Origin: Anisakis pegreffii
Taxonomy: Eukaryota; Nematoda; Chromadorea; Rhabditida; Anisakidae
Direction of reading: 5' to 3'
Length of the DNA: 64,000 nucleotides
Assembly: GCA_035041965.1 (NCBI GenBank)
Contig: JAPYMA010003012.1
Coordinates: 1-64,000 of the forward strand
Below the pieces are notes generated by a model that saw only the letters and a list, made by a program, of their open reading frames with translations, searched no databases and was not told the origin of the DNA. Below are positions 12,301 to 38,256 of the stretch, piece after piece (the first letter of the stretch is position 1; each line of letters starts with the position of its first letter). Position numbers and translations under genes: made by a program.

Positions 12301-14724
12301 TCTGACTTCGTATTTCATCATTTCTATTTCGTCATCATCATCGTCTCAAAAGGTTATAAATGCTTCGATTGATTTTGACTTGATCTTTGTGCATTCATAA
12401 ATCATTTACTTGTTCATTCAGTTGTGAATGAGTAATTAATAACTTCTTATTGACTTACTTCATAATGATAAATATGCGTTATTTGCGAATAATTTAATGT
12501 TTGCACGATATAGAAGACTACTGAGATTTGTATTCATATTCCAAATTACTCGCTTTCATTCAGTTCTGTTATGCATAATTTCCCATCATGAATATGAGAA
12601 GTGCTGATGATCAAATCATAAGAACACCCCACAAAGACTCAGTTTCACTTTAAAATTTGTGATATAATAGATGATTACAGCGATCAGTGAATAAATAGGG
12701 TCAAAACCAGTCATCGAACAAAACAGCAGATTAGGTACTGCGATTAATAGGTAGTATTCATCACATGAAGGTACTCCTCATTCGTCCATTATGATAATTT
12801 TTCATCTTGCTCACCGTCAATCAAGTTCGAACCATAAATAAAGAATGTTTCAATGAACAATTCTAAAATCGTCAAGCCTCAAAACTGACCATAGCTCGTT
12901 TCACGAGTGCATGGCCCTTCCCAACTGTTTGATGATAATATCGTATATTTGCTTAGGTAAGCGTGATGTCATGAAATATTCTCACATGAAAGGCTAACAA
13001 TATTCATATTAAAAGCTGTCATAGAAAGTAAGAAGTGATTACTGACTTCGTTCAGCAATTATACGACGGTTGTGATGATAAAATCAATTTGTTCTAAGTG
13101 ATCATCTCCTTATTAGAGTTTCACAAAATGGAACAATTTTTTAAAGAATTTAGTCAGTTTGTTCTTTAATTGACAATGTAATTATTTCATGAAATACTTT
13201 TCACATTCAGCACGTCTTATTTGAAGAAACACGTCTTATATAAAAGAATTCTAACACTGAAATGATTGATCTTATTGCTGAAAAATGGTATGAGAAATAC
13301 GACATCTCAACCGTTCAGTACTAAATTTGAGTTGATAAAAATTCGAACGAGGAGTGAAACGGATCTAGTTTGGGTCTAATTTACTGACATCAGATGCATA
13401 CCCGTAAGCGTGATTTCGCAAGCAAAAATCAAATAGCTTCGCATATTCCATGTAACACTTGAAAATCAGGATTCTGTCGAAATATTTGTGATCGAAAGGA
13501 ACTGATTCGATAATTGAAAATAGGCGTATTGAATAGGCGAATGATGCTTTTTGCTATTATGTTTACAACCGTAGTCATTGATCAAATAAATGACTGATAG
13601 CTTATCAGTGAAAAGAAGGGTGAGTGTTTCAAGCTGGCTGGACGTTATCAGTGAAATTGCAATTTGATATCGTCATTACGACAATCTGAATTGTTGCAAA
13701 AAATGATTTTAAAAAGACACGGCTGCTCATAACGCATTAACACAACTACCACACGAAATGCTGCCAAAATTCATTTCGTGGAATGCGCTTATCAAATATA
13801 CTCGATAGTATTGGCATAATGCAAAACACATTTTTAAAACACAATTCCATTTTCATCGGAATGTCATCATTACAGATGACATCCACATCCAATGAACATG
13901 TAGACGAATAATTTCTTGAGACAGAGTTTGGAAGTAGTTATCATAAGGAATCGACCAAAATGCACCTTTGTTATCGTTCCAAATCTTTATTGAACCTGAA
14001 CTGAAATTTTTCAAATGTTTTAAAAACGAAGCGATACCCGGAATGGATTGATTGTACATGCAAAATGGTAATTACGATGATAATGAGCGATTATCGTTGC
14101 ATATGTCTTCATTTGAAATAATGAGTGGTTGTTAGCAAAGGATTGTGGATATGCGATCACAAGTTGAAAGGTGTGAATGCAGTCGAGATACGGTGAGTCT
14201 CAAGAGAGACGAAGAACACGTACGACTCCTTCTGAGAGTTTCATCGATGCCACTTATCTCAACACTCCAGAAGATGGCACATCAAGCGAATGGTTCGTTC
14301 GTTTATTCATCACCAATAGTTTTCTTTGATATGATTTTCAATAAGCAACACCACTCAGTTACTGATTGCATTCAAAGGTAGAAAGGCTAGTTCATAGGTG
14401 TCTTGATGGAATCCTATGAGCCACTTTGTCGCACTTCAACGATTGCTCTACTAAATCACCTTATCTCTTTATCACTACTCAACTATTCAGTGAAATCATC
14501 ATTGATTTATATTTGATCGTCCTACGACAAAAACTAAATTTGTTTTGGAAGTACAAATGCAACTTTGAGGCTTAAACAAGTAGTGAGAATTTGGCTTCAG
14601 TTGATCACAGAAAGATCATATTCCGCATGAAATGAACTAAGCATTTTAAAATATGAGTTCTTCATTGAATGCGGCAATAAATAATGGTACGTTTTTAAGC
14701 TGAAATCAATTATCTGGTTCAAAG
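9312..14724. other. Long gene-poor stretch between the MITE and the glypican exons
   Basis: No exon chain could be built on either strand. Near 9330-9362 the sequence beside the MITE is partly reduplicated (GCCCAACATCTGGTTTTCAC). A locally GC-rich, pyrimidine-rich patch at about 11560-11716 stands out and could be a promoter or first exon. The missing signal-peptide exon(s) of the glypican should be here if its 5' end is intact, but I did not find them. Confidence 0.45.
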
Positions 14725-17596
14725 GAGCAAGTATAATTTATACGAAGAAATGCAAAGTGAATTCCCAAGACTTCTCTCGCAACCATCAGTTAGCGATTCG
14801 ATTGAAGAACTCTTTCAAAAGCTCCGCAACCAGCTATTCGTTTCAACTGTAAGTTGTGTATCGTTACCTCAAATCGCACTGTTTTTATTAGGCTTACCAT
14901 TGCACATTATTAGTATTATTTTTATTTTTCTTGAAAATACGACTTTAGCATTTTACTTTTATTAAAAGTTGCACAAAACTTTTTTCCTCAATATTTTCCT
15001 TATGATTGTTGTTGTTAATAGGAAATTATTAGTGAGAATATAGGATTGATGATCCACATGGTTGCAATTAGAATGAGTGAGGTTGAATGTGAGTGGGATA
15101 ACAATTGAAAGGTGATTATTTCGAAGAAGCAATAAACGGTGATTCAGGATCTGTCGCCATTAAGGATCGAGAAGGAAATACAGAAGGCGATACAAAGTTT
15201 CTTTATGCAGCTATTAGCACCAACATTCATTTGCGCAACAACAACAACAGAATCGGTGACACAGTCGTATGCAAATTGTCTTCGTAATAATGCACCTTCA
15301 TGGAAGATATTCTATGGCAGTGAACAGAATGAATTGATTGCTAAATTGCAAAGAGCGATACTCAATTATCGAATCATCGAGAAAACTATCGATAAATTGC
15401 ATCGGTTTGTTGTTATTTGACAATATCACTTTGAACAATTCCGCTTTCCGTTCATCCCCTTCGACTGAATTATCTTATTCCGAATCACTCAAGTCACCAT
15501 TTCGATCCTGCCACGTCAGACTAACAATCTTACCCATTACATTTCCACTCTTTGCATTTCATGAGCATGGGCTCATCGTCCAAATACAACTTGTTCATAG
15601 TTCACATCTGAATGGAATTATCGCATATGCTCTGTTCCATAAGCAAAATAAGAATCACAAGGGAACTTGCTCGTTCATGCTTCATCGATTCTCACGGATC
15701 AGATCACATCCTAACTGCATATTCTGTTATGCATAAACAAATAAAAGCAAGACACTTGATGCGATCAATGCAATGTGAACGCAATTAATTTGAATTTACA
15801 GGTCGGTGGTGGAAATGGAAACAATGAATACAAGTTGTATAGCTGGCTTTACAGCGGCAGTATACTGCGATTTAGATTGTTCAGATCTCAGACGAACATC
15901 CTTACCGATTCGATATTGTAACGATGCGTGCATTAACGCTGTGTACAACTGTCTTGGTGATAGTGTTCAGCACTGGAATAGTTTTGTTACGATACTGCGT
16001 AAACTGAGTGTTGATTTCGATTATGGATTCTCGCAGGTTATGTTCCTTTATCACTTCTGATCATGACTTTTGCTTGCTTAATATTTCTGTATTAGAAGAA
16101 CGCAATCCCAGCAAACCTTTCAAAGGATTGAGTAGTTACTCGGGCGTTTTCTTCGTTTTAATTCGATGTCATAATTGACAAAGCGATTTTATAATGACAA
16201 ACCGAACGGTGTCCTGTGCAGCGATAAGGTCCGATTCAAATGGATCCATCACTGCCTCTGCATTCCGAAAAGCTTCATCCACAAAAAGTTCATAAAATTG
16301 AACAAATGAAAGGCAAAATTAATCTGCTTGATGACAGTTAAATCGTGTCGAGTTTACAAAATCAATTTCCCACAAAATCAATTTACAAAATCAATTCCCA
16401 CTGATAATGAAGTGATATGCTAAATATGATAATTTCCAGCTAGAAAAAGAAATTATCAACTCAGTGTCGTACGCCTTCCAAATACAAGCGCCATCAATTG
16501 CGAGAGTCGTTCTCAATAAATGTATTGCTCTGCTGAGTAATCAATCAACATCAGCACCTCTTACTGTAACCGATCACTACTTCAGTCATCCACCCGCAAT
16601 AGAAATGAAATTAATTAGTACGATTAGAAAGGTATGTAGTTGGATGATGAACAATTGCTTGCTTGGTTTCGTTCGATGTGCTCTGACTCAACATCATATT
16701 ACCGTATTTGTCTGTTTTAATTGGTTGTTCATTTTCGTCTATTAATGTTGGACGTATTCATGAGCTGAATGTGACTTATTATCAATTCCAGTTTACTTCG
16801 TATATTGGATGGTGGGAAAAATTTGCAGCGAATCTTTGTGCTGATGCATCACGTTCATCAGTTTGCTGGAACGGCACTATTCTCATATCAAGGTTGTAGT
16901 TTTTTAAAGCCTTGTTTACATTTTTATTTTGAGAAATAAGAATGCACATCACGCACTATTAAATGAATGCATGCGAATGCAGTCATGCTCAGAAATGAGC
17001 GATATTAGACATGATTCCATTTGTATGAGACTGGCAGTTGAGGTGTTGTGTGAGATGACGTGTGCAAGTTGTGTGCCGTTCATGTGTTATTGAGCTTTTG
17101 ATAGCATTCAGTAATCTCTGTTTAATGTTATTATTTATTGATTGAATAGCATTATCGAGAACTGAAGTACGGCTGATGAACGATTCAACTGAAAGAACGA
17201 TTCAGTTGAAATTATACAAAACAGTTTATATTATTGCAGCACTTTCATGAACGTTTTGTTAGCCCTACCAAGCTTTGCTTGGAAGATCTTAAAATGAAAC
17301 ACTCAAAATCAATGCCACCAAAATCCTCTTTTGTGAGCATTCCAAAATGTACTTTATCAAGAACAAATGAACATGTAAGGAATTTAGATATTAGATATAC
17401 ACACATTTTGTGTTTCTACTTACTCGCATAATACTTACGGTTGAGTACTTCATAAAGTATTGATAATGAATGTTTCCTATTCGAATAGAGTTTGTATTCG
17501 AAGCGGATGAGAATGATAGTTGTGCGTAGCGAACAACGAAATAGTCTGCTAATCAATACATTGCTTCCGTTTTTTACGCTTTATCCATCCTCATGA
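14725..17596 (+). CDS. Glypican, GPI-anchored heparan sulfate proteoglycan core protein (5' end not found)
   Basis: Cell-surface proteoglycan core, known in animals to modulate Wnt, Hedgehog, BMP and FGF signals. In-phase exons: 14725-14848, 15148-15404, 15802-16036, 16440-16631, 16792-16892, 17263-17374 and tentatively 17489-17596. The third exon has the family's cysteine pattern (VYCDLDC, then RYCNDACINAVYNCLGD, then WNSF). The fifth has WWEKFAANLC and VCWNG, matching the conserved FWSSLP..C....CWNG segment. The second resembles the LLERMF...YLECV region. Signal peptide and first Cys block are missing, presumably upstream. The last exon is uncertain: 17489 gives a hydrophobic tail (SLLINTLLPFFTLYPSS) like a GPI signal but no Ser-Gly sites. 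Alternatively, exon six, ending in phase 0 at 17374, could splice 15 kb to 32707, which supplies SGSG sites and a GPI tail. Confidence 0.8.
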
Positions 17597-20500
17597 GTTG
17601 AGTTGTTTTCGATGGGTTTATTGGCCATTTTGCAAGCATTGTTACACTGACTTCAGTCAACTTTCTTGCTATCACCACTGTGCACTGAACTCATCCTTTG
17701 TGGCACTTCATTGATTATTTATTTATTCGGTTTTCCACCTCGAAAATATTCGTTTAAATCATATATTTGTGATCAAAGAAATGAGGAACGTACGCGAATT
17801 GATTTCAGATCGTTTGCGTTATTTTTAGTCTTCATTATTTTAAATCCGTTCACAGTATCAGTCTCAAAATTAATTCACCAATATTAATCTTGATCTATTA
17901 TCTGACAGAACTGCCTTATTCCTCGAAACATTTTCATCATCCATCCATTCTTATCGTCAATGATCATCAAGGAATATCATGAGTCTCAGATTGCTATCCG
18001 AACGGTTGGAATGAGAACTGGATATTGACTAATCCAATCCGATTGAACGAATATTTGTTTAGTAAACAACTAGGAATTTATCGTTGTTTGAATGTTTTTA
18101 TTTTGATGTAGAGATGCTCGATGTAATACAAATTGCTTAGAAGAAGAGTCAGTTTGGTGAATACCTCAAACTGATCATCACTCATATAATCCATAAAGCT
18201 GCCTATCATTTTTGGTGCTGCTCTCTGAAACAACAGAATTGCGATCAGCGAGTAGCAATGAAATTATGAAACATTTTCTAATTCACTTCATAGCAGGCTA
18301 TTTTGCGACATGAGACAATTATGTGATGATGCGCTGTTATTAATGAGATATATTGATCCTATTATACTTAATCATTTGAACTCGTCACATCCTGTAGCCT
18401 GAGACTTCCCCACTTCATCACATCAACCGGCCCCAGTAATATAGTGTTCCATTCAGTCTTTTATAGATGTTATATCAAAACTCCATCCAGACTTCGGTTC
18501 CATTGTATGATTACAATAGCCCTTTGCCGGAATATTCGAACTTCTTAAAACCTATACGGCATTCACCTTCAACCTTCCCGCATTCAAACGCAATGAGCCT
18601 TCTCAACAGAAGATAAGACTGAATTTCGACGTGAGCGGAATTCGGTCAGCCAGGTAATTTTTAACCGAACCGAACTTTGTACTTAACTCGTTTCAGCATT
18701 TCATTTTCGTTGTCGTGCGCATTGGAATGTGTTTAATTGTTTGTTTGATAATTGTTTGTTTGATATCAATTGTTTGATATCAATCAAGCGCATCATCTCA
18801 ACAACCACTGATCATCGCCTTCAATCTGCACGTTTCTTACCGTAGTCACCCTCTCAAAAATTTTCACAGTATTCCCATTCATAGCACAACAAAGCATTCA
18901 GAAAATGTACACTCTTCAAAGCATTTCATGTGTAATTCAAGCAGTTAATCTAATAGCAGCTATATATGCAAATATCAACGAATCAGACGTTTCCTATAAA
19001 GTACGCTTAAAAATAAGCAATAGTCATATTCAGAAAGCATCACGTTGTATCATTCACAGCTTAAAAGAACGCGTGAAAAGCGCATTCAAAAAGTACCAAA
19101 AAAGCTCATTTCTAAAAGAAATAATCAATCGTTTTCTGTCATCTTTTCACATCGAATCTTTTTCGTTCTCAGCAAACAGCTGTATTCGATGGCACAAAAG
19201 AATTGATAAATGAAATACACGTCTTATTCGCCGAACTGATTGATTTTAATTTTATTACCCCCTTTCCATATCGATGATCATCATCATCATCACTTCCATC
19301 CTGATGAAACAATTTATATAGTTCTTGTGCTTGGCTCGTGTTTTTTATTCGAATGCATTCCATAATCTTTTGTTCTATCGGTTATGCTCTCACATTCTAA
19401 CGGCTCTCTTCTTTTTTTTTTTTTTGATGGTGATTCCCCTACCAAGTTTTCAAATGGAAATTTCCTGCCACAAGACTCTTGATTGATCATTCCTATGAAT
19501 ATTTAAGTGTTACGTTTTCAGTTCTGCTGTAAATCTTTATGTTTTAAAACTGAATCAAATTTACGTTTTCTCGATTCTCATTTGAATTGCTTGTTGAATG
19601 TGCTTCAGATTGATATTTTTTCTCACATCCATTGGAACTCTGACGATACAAATTTCGCCTTGAAAGCGCCTTCTGTTCTTTTGAAAAAAATTAAATTCTG
19701 GAATCCGTACTTACAATCAGTCACATTCCAAGTGTACTCGAATTGCTTTCATGTCCAATTCGATTTGTCTACGCGATAAGAATGAGGTGAATAAATCTTC
19801 AAAGTTGCGCCATTATCATCGCATTGTTGACCACACTGATTGAACCATAATTAATTTTTTTTCATCACCTTTCATCGTCCCCAAACGTTCACCCATAACT
19901 CATTTACTTATAGTCTCATCTTGTATTCGACTTGAAAGGACTAGAAACCAAAAAAAATGAATTTTATTTCTTTATGAACTGAAGCAGCAGCAACGAAGGA
20001 TTGCATCTTATATCGGACATAGCACTGACTACTGCATCGTCGCCATCAAAAAATTCTCTTTCTTGTGGGCCGACGATATACTTAAAGTGACTGCTTCAAA
20101 AAGATTGATGTAATCATTAAGCTTACACCACTCGCGTGCTCCTCGTTTAGTCTCTCTTCAATTTTCTTATCCCTTACAACTGTTTTTCGTGATACATTCC
20201 ATATTCTATTGAAATTCATTAGCTCAACAAAATACGCTTTCATTCAAAATTGAATCACAGACCAAATTGTGAAAAGATAAATGGATATTGGCCCATTGTC
20301 CGAGATTGTGCCTTTACCGAAGTCAACCTAATTGGGTATTGCTTTGAGCCTTTTTGCTTCGAAAATTTTGAAGTTCGCTTCTTAAAATAAGCGCACTGAA
20401 CTCGTCGAGCTATTGGAATAATCGAAACCAATTGAGAGCGATCAAACGATTACATAATAACAAGTTAAGTGCTTTCTTTATAGAATGAATTCACTCACAA

Positions 20501-22808
20501 ACCTGACCACTATGCAATTGAATAATCCTTCCATCCCATTTCATTTCATATCTTATGCTTTCTTTCAGCGATATTTTCTTAGAGATTCATTTGCTGAACA
20601 TAAATTCATAAATCGTTTCTTTCTCGTCATTGCGAACACCTTGTGTAGCATGTTAAAATGAATTGGTTTGCAACACATATTGCCTTGAACTGTAACAACT
20701 TTATGCTATTGGATAGTGATTAATTGTTTGACTGGAATGAATAATCATTAGGTTGGTTGATATTTCTCAGATTAATGTCATCGATTAATTTCGTCGCACA
20801 ATTTCGATCTCAAATTCTTGAAGTAATTACGCAAAATTTGTATGATGTAGCGCATATGCAGGCCTATTTGAAGCTTTCGAAGAATTTTTTTTTGGGGTTG
20901 AAAATGCAATCAGAACCGAGCGTGAAAGTAATTCTAACTTTTAAAGAATGGCGGGTATCCTTCGAATGAAAAGTATTAGAGAGAAGAGTGAAGATGAATG
21001 ACGCAACCAACCAAAATTTGATGCTTTCATTGATAAATAAATCGATAACACACAACACTTCTCATCGAATTTCGTTTTTGTCTGGAGCAATTCACCTGAA
21101 AGGTAACTCGCATTCACCGTCGATGATTTTCGTTTCTCTTTCTTCGAACAATCCACTAAGATGATTGTCGTTTATTGATAAATTGTGCACTTGTGCTAGT
21201 AAACTAATAATTATGTCGGTTGAGCAGGCCAAAAATTGCTCAGCATGAGCAGAACACCTCAAAAGTCTCTTGAGCTTAGAGCAAGCAGCATCTTTTGCTT
21301 TGAAATCTTGCATAATTCTCTCTTTCATATATTTCGAGACTAGTGTCGAATTGTAAAACGCTTGATTATGATTAGAATATTGAATACGATTTACGATCGA
21401 TCGAAACCTATTGATAGGGCTTCATCGTCGATCTGTTATTGAACAACAAGTCCGCTACGTTCCTGCAAAGGTAATTTCACTGATTACCAATGAAATTTGA
21501 TGATTCCATCAATGAACTCGCAAAGAATCTTCACAAAATGCGAGACATAATTCGATTTGCCATTCTTGTCCCCTTGTCCTTATTAAGCATAAAATCTTAT
21601 CAAGAAGAAGGACAAGATAAATGATTGAATTTTGCGCCGTGTTAATGTGACGAGAACGTTGCTGAATGGATCGCAAGAAAGATGTTGTGACAAATATATC
21701 ATTTCATGGAGTTTTCCACTGTAACCGGTTGAGTACTTTTGGACGTTTATCACTGTCATGCGATAAACATCAGCAACTCAAACTTGCAGTTTGTTTCAAT
21801 TTTGATTTCTCCTTGAAAATCTTATTGAGTCGTTCGCTTTTTGAAGTTTAAAGTTCCGTTTTGAAATTCGAAAGCAATAGCAGCGCACAGTTGTTGTATG
21901 TATGTGTGTGTGTGTGTTCATTAATCTCTCTCCTTCTCCGAATGTTTTTTTATGAAACGAACAGACAGATAGATTCGTTCGTAACACCCTCACAAGATGC
22001 TTTACCACATCAATAACAAATTATGGCACATAACTACTGAATGCTCTACAGGATGACCTAACTATTTAACACCTGTCTTCAGTTTAATCCCTTTCTCAAT
22101 TATCAAAATCCGCTCCATTTTAATGTGCAGATGAACACTATACAAATGTGGCCATATAAAACTTTTAAAAAATTGAGCTCTAGGTTCTCGACTGTTGGAT
22201 CTCACTGATGGAGCCTTTTGTGAAGTGGTATGAGTGAATTCAAAATGTGAATTTAGAAGTGGCATTAGTTGATAACAGTTTTGTTATTTAAAGCTTTCGT
22301 GAACAGTCAGTTGGAATGATGTGATTGATATATGGTTTACTGTATTGAACTTGTGTGATCAATTCTTAGACTGTCGCAACACCTTTTCTGTGCGTAAGAC
22401 ACTGAACTTGAGTGATTCCGAACTGAGAACTGCCTTGTAACAATAAACTGTAACAGGCAGAAGAGGCGGTACTTGTGCGTATGAATGGGCGTGGTATGAG
22501 AAATGAAGAAACAACTAACGAGCGACAATTTATCATGAATTGATCGTTGCTTGAAAGGTTGTGATAAGGAGATAATGATAGGTAGATGTTGTGTGTGTGC
22601 TTGACGTGATCATCGTTGCATCTGATTCCACTGAAGTTCTTTTCAGATTCTGAAGCATTCTTACTAGTTCTATTAATTTATCTTCATCTTCGACTCTATC
22701 TCAACACTTAGATACAATCCACAACAATCTGATATTCATTCGCAAGTCATTCCTCTTTAATACCTATCGAATCGAACTGTATCTCAAACACACCATTTAA
22801 ACGGCACA
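17597..22808. other. Intergenic (or intronic) stretch with no confirmed gene
   Basis: Apart from the candidate open frame at 18905-19213 nothing is supported. There is a T-rich run near 19411, an ATC repeat near 19275 and a short TG run at about 21904-21917. If the glypican uses the 32707 exon, this whole stretch would be intron. Confidence 0.4.
18905..19213 (+). CDS. Hypothetical 102-residue ORF, weak
   Basis: ATG-initiated frame of 102 codons with no family resemblance. The N-terminus is moderately hydrophobic (CVIQAVNLIAAIYA) and could be a signal peptide. The middle is basic and likely helical (SLKERVKSAFKKYQKSS). It is one of the longer ATG-started frames in this gene-poor stretch. No splice partner, poly(A) signal or second exon was tied to it, so chance occurrence is a real alternative. 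Confidence 0.18.
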   Translation: MYTLQSISCVIQAVNLIAAIYANINESDVSYKVRLKISNSHIQKASRCIIHSLKERVKSAFKKYQKSSFLKEIINRFLSSFHIESFSFSANSCIRWHKRIDK

Positions 22809-33913
<11,105 letters not shown>

Positions 33914-36900
33914 TTTGTATCATCCACATTCATCATCCTTAACGATAATATTCGTCCAATTGTTTGTAAAAATCAAATATTCTATTGATATCAACTGTTT
34001 CTGATTATGCTACTCAAAAAACGAATTACTTCATTGATCGTAGCATTCGGAACGTTTATATTCGGATTAATCGATTTTGATCCAAGTGCTTGATCAGAAT
34101 CGAATGAACGGATTAAATACAAATTGCGTTGAACTGAAATGATATTCGTATGAGAAAATTAGTATGTCTAGCCTGGTTCACTGCTGATGTACTTGAGTAA
34201 GTGAATGAAGCGAGTGCAAATGAAGTGCGACTGTTCGGGTGATTGCTTATTCGTTGTGAGTTTTGATCAAAGGTGATATGTCGAGTATCTCTTATTTTAT
34301 GATTTATGAGTGTAACAATCTTCTTACGATATTCTCATATCACTCGTTTTCATTTCATGTCTAATTCTTTTGCCACACAATTGTTTGTTTGACCTTATTT
34401 TTTGCTCAATTTTTTAAAAATTTTTTGCGTTATCTCTTCTCATAACTTCGAATTCGTTGTAATATTGTTCGCTGTGCTCTTATAAACTGTGTAAATTATC
34501 GATTCCAATTTGAACTCTCATCTAAATGAATAATCGTAATGGGGTTCGATCATCAACCAAATAGATACTGTTGATACCTCAACCTTACCTATAGCTGATC
34601 AATTCAAATTATCTTTAAACTATACTTTGAGCTAATGTCCTCCTTTGGAAACTGTCCACAAAGGATGTTATGAACCATAAATTTCGAAAGAATGCGTATT
34701 TTTACGTTATGAAAAATGCAATGATTTTTGCTGCGACAATGGTTTATGATTTTTCCCTCTCAAAAATGTACGGAATCGATCAGTCCATCACTGCTCGATC
34801 AGTGCCAAACTGTTCTCATTATAACTGCAAGTGTAAAAATTGCGTTGATTAATGAAACGAATGAATTGTGAATAACGTTCGATCGAGTTATCTCATACGC
34901 ATGTTTCAATTTTGTTTTCAGTTCTAGTTTGACTGAACCGCATTGCGTCTCATTTGAATCCAACTGTGCAAAAAGTACGTGAGCAGTCCAAAGTTTTGAA
35001 GAAAACAATTGATGTTATCAGTTCTGCAGACAATTTATTCACTTCCACGATATGCACTCTTCTGTACTAACAATCTAATATTGAATGTACTCATCAATAA
35101 ACTTCGATTACCGTATTACCAAAACACCGAAATGATTCAAAATATCTGTTTCAATTCCAGTGACTGAAGTTATCGCTTTCTGGCACCAACACCATTAACT
35201 GCTTTCCATGAGTGTGTAAAATTCATGTTTTCTGATTCGTGGACTGACAGTTTTCTGGTGAGAGGGTTGGTAATTTATTTCGTTAAGCATGTCTATATGA
35301 TTACGTAATCAAATCAATTCAAAATGATTCAGATTTACATGTTTGACAGCATCATCACGATTTTATATCATAGACCATGATAAAAGATATAATAACATGC
35401 CAGCAATAACCTGCAATTAAATGCATTTTTACTGTTCTTTTCTTTGCTTATAACACATTAAATACTGCCACCAAATCAATGCTTTTGAGATGGTCATCAG
35501 AAGTGGTTGATTTGTTGAGTGAAACTGAAACGTTTCATCAGTATATTTTATCAATTACTGTTCATTTTACTTCCATCGACTATACTGTTGCCTTCAAATG
35601 ATCACAGTTTCGGATCATTATTATTGTTATTATTATTAATATTATTGCTATCACTAAGAATTGTTGGCTGCGTTTATACTAAAGCTCTATAAGTTACGCT
35701 CGAAACAATGCTAACTCTTTGTATTTACTGAATATTAAAGTTTCAGTAACTCAGATCAAAAACGATTTTGTATTTACTGAATAAGCACGAATATTAAAGT
35801 TTCATCGAACTGGACTAACTCACTTATTCGACTCTTGAACATTCAATTTTGTTGTTTTATTGTATCTAAAACCAACTAATATTCTTTGATTGATTTGATT
35901 TGAAGGATTTATTTTGTCAGTAAATAACGAACTTAGCACTCATCTGTTATTTTATAAAGGCTTTTCTATAGGAATTTATTTGAATTCATTCGATTAACTT
36001 TCAACAAGCAAATCATGAAACGTTATTAAACTTATTTTTTAAAACGATTCACTTATGTACCTCCCGAATTGATGGAACGTTTCAGTTTTATTGAAAGAAG
36101 TCAACGATATACTTTCGTAAGCTTATTAAACAACATGCTTCTCGATTACTGATATTCTTCTTCAAATGAATCAGTTTCCATACAGTACAGTTATGGGCAT
36201 TGGCCATTTTTAAAATTGCATCAATTCTAGTGAATTAACAATTGTGAATACAGCAAACTTTTCATAGCTTTTTGAGAATCACTTCAATGTAAATTTCTCC
36301 TTATTCAATCACCTGAGTCGATTGATTGATACAATGAAGATATCAATATGTGAATGCTGCTCCTTCGTTCCTTTGTTATCAGTAACTGTACGACTCTGAT
36401 AAGCACCGTTTCATGTTGACTGGCTCATTATGTCGTGCAAATTCATTCATTAATTTGTTCCAAGAGGGCAATAAACAAATGCTCTGATTAAAAAATATCA
36501 TATAGCGCAATCAAATATCAGAAGTGTTTTAAAAATCGTTCAAGTATAAACTGTGAATCCAATATTGATGCATTCGGTTAGAACACCTCTCTCATTCTTA
36601 CATATCGAGAAATCCTAATCGTGAGTACCGAACAATAAATCATTCTTGACAACTGCGGTTTGTGAACAGAGATAGTCTTCCTTGAGATGAAGACATTGAA
36701 GAGATATCTCCCAACGCATGGCTTCAAAGAGCATCTCAAATTAAGCAATGATGAGTTTGATGAAAAAAAGTTAAATGCATATGAGCACATTTCTCAGTTT
36801 AAAAACGACCACTTCAGTCGGTCGGTATTCTTTTCATCTGAACAAATATCGTTCAAAACGGTTGTTTGACTCATCTAACGGCAACAACAACGTTCTAATT

Positions 36901-37892
36901 GTAAGAGCACCAGCATTCACACCAACCATCTTATTACCTATTCAAACGCAAACTATCTTCTGTCAACTTCTATCTTAATCTGCACTTTGAATTACAAATT
37001 GCTGCTCGTTTATGATAAAAGAGACACATAAAAGAAATGTTTACATTTCTCACGGCAACTGACCAACAAATGTAAGTTCCATCCAAAGAATTTCTTAACA
37101 AATCGCTGCAAAAATCAGAACAAAATATGCTCACTTCGATGGTCGAAAAACTCGAAATTTTGTAGCTGTTTCTATCCCTCCTGACAAACGAATGATGGAA
37201 ATGATTCAACCTGTGTTATTTACAGCCATTCGAAAAATTTTAGAGGTGCAGTCAGGAAAAATTCGAAATAAAAAAATGAATTCGAGATGCGTTATGAAAA
37301 AAAAACAACTTTGGCAAGCAATGATGTGCCGAAATATTCCGATAAATAGCTGTCCAGCATACAATTATCGATGAATTGAAATGGTGCATGCTAATGATGC
37401 TGCTATCATTCACGATACAGTATCGTGCAATAATCATACTGTTGACATGATATCGAAAATGAATGAACGTTCAGCTGTGATCAAATTCACAAATTTCGAC
37501 ACACCGTTGTAAATCTCATGGCCATAAAACGAAATTTTATGTTCCACGACAAAACTCTCTTACACGAGTCATGCCTTTTCTTATCAGTAGTTTGAAATGT
37601 TGTTGATGATAATTATATGTTATAAACGTTTTGGTAGCGCTTTCTCGAAACATACCAACTTGAATGTTTTAAAGACAAAATAAACACGCACGATCAAACG
37701 ATAAAAAGAACGTAGGTATGCGATATTACAATTCCTTCGATCATTTTTTGTCTGCCATTCACTCTCACGCTTGTTTGTACGAACAAAAACAATCGACATC
37801 GATTCATTCCTTTCATTCGACTCTCCTTTGCTTTACTCACCATCAAAGACGATTGTATTACCTTTAACGAGCTTCTTGAATGTGGTCGTTTG
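33914..37892. other. Intergenic stretch, no gene seen
   Basis: AT-rich sequence following the proteoglycan stop. Open frames are short, on both strands, and have no family resemblance or supported splice structure. A short ATT repeat lies near 35625. Nothing else was recognised. Confidence 0.5.
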
Positions 37893-38075
37893 TAGTGATG
37901 TCTCTATTCCAGTTAAAATGTTCTATTCCTATTCTATTTTAAGAAACGTTCTAAGGAACAGAATAGAACAGTTCTCAAAAGAGGGACGCACAGGATAGAA
38001 TAGGATAGAAGCGTTGAAGGGCAGAACAGAACAGAACGGAAGATCCACCAAAAGTGCGGCATAGAGACATCACTA
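37893..38075. mobile_element. Second hAT-like MITE (183 bp)
   Basis: Begins TAGTGATGTCTCTA and ends TAGAGACATCACTA, a 14-bp perfect terminal inverted repeat. Flanks GTCGTTTG (37885-37892) and GTCATTTG (38076-38083) form an 8-bp target duplication with one mismatch. The interior has repeated TTCTATT motifs on the left and AATAGAA / AACAGAA motifs on the right, so the two halves are near-palindromic. No coding capacity. Terminal repeats differ from those of the 9014 element, so this is a separate family. Confidence 0.85.
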
Positions 38076-38256
38076 GTCATTTGATATAATCATTGGATTT
38101 GGAAAGTAACAAAGTTATGTCGATAAGGCAAAAAATACTGAACGAAAATTCAAAAATGAACCTTCACAACGAAAAATAATGCCTTTGCAAGCGAAATGGA
38201 AAAAGTGACGGAACAGAAATTCCATCCGTAAATGCCAAGTGATCTATTGGAAAGAC

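Noticed and set aside
17240..17262. Acceptor TTGCAG at 17238-17239 for glypican exon six
   Set aside because: From phase 2 of the previous exon it leads to a stop after about 19 codons. The acceptor GTTAG at 17261-17262 keeps the frame open and was used instead.
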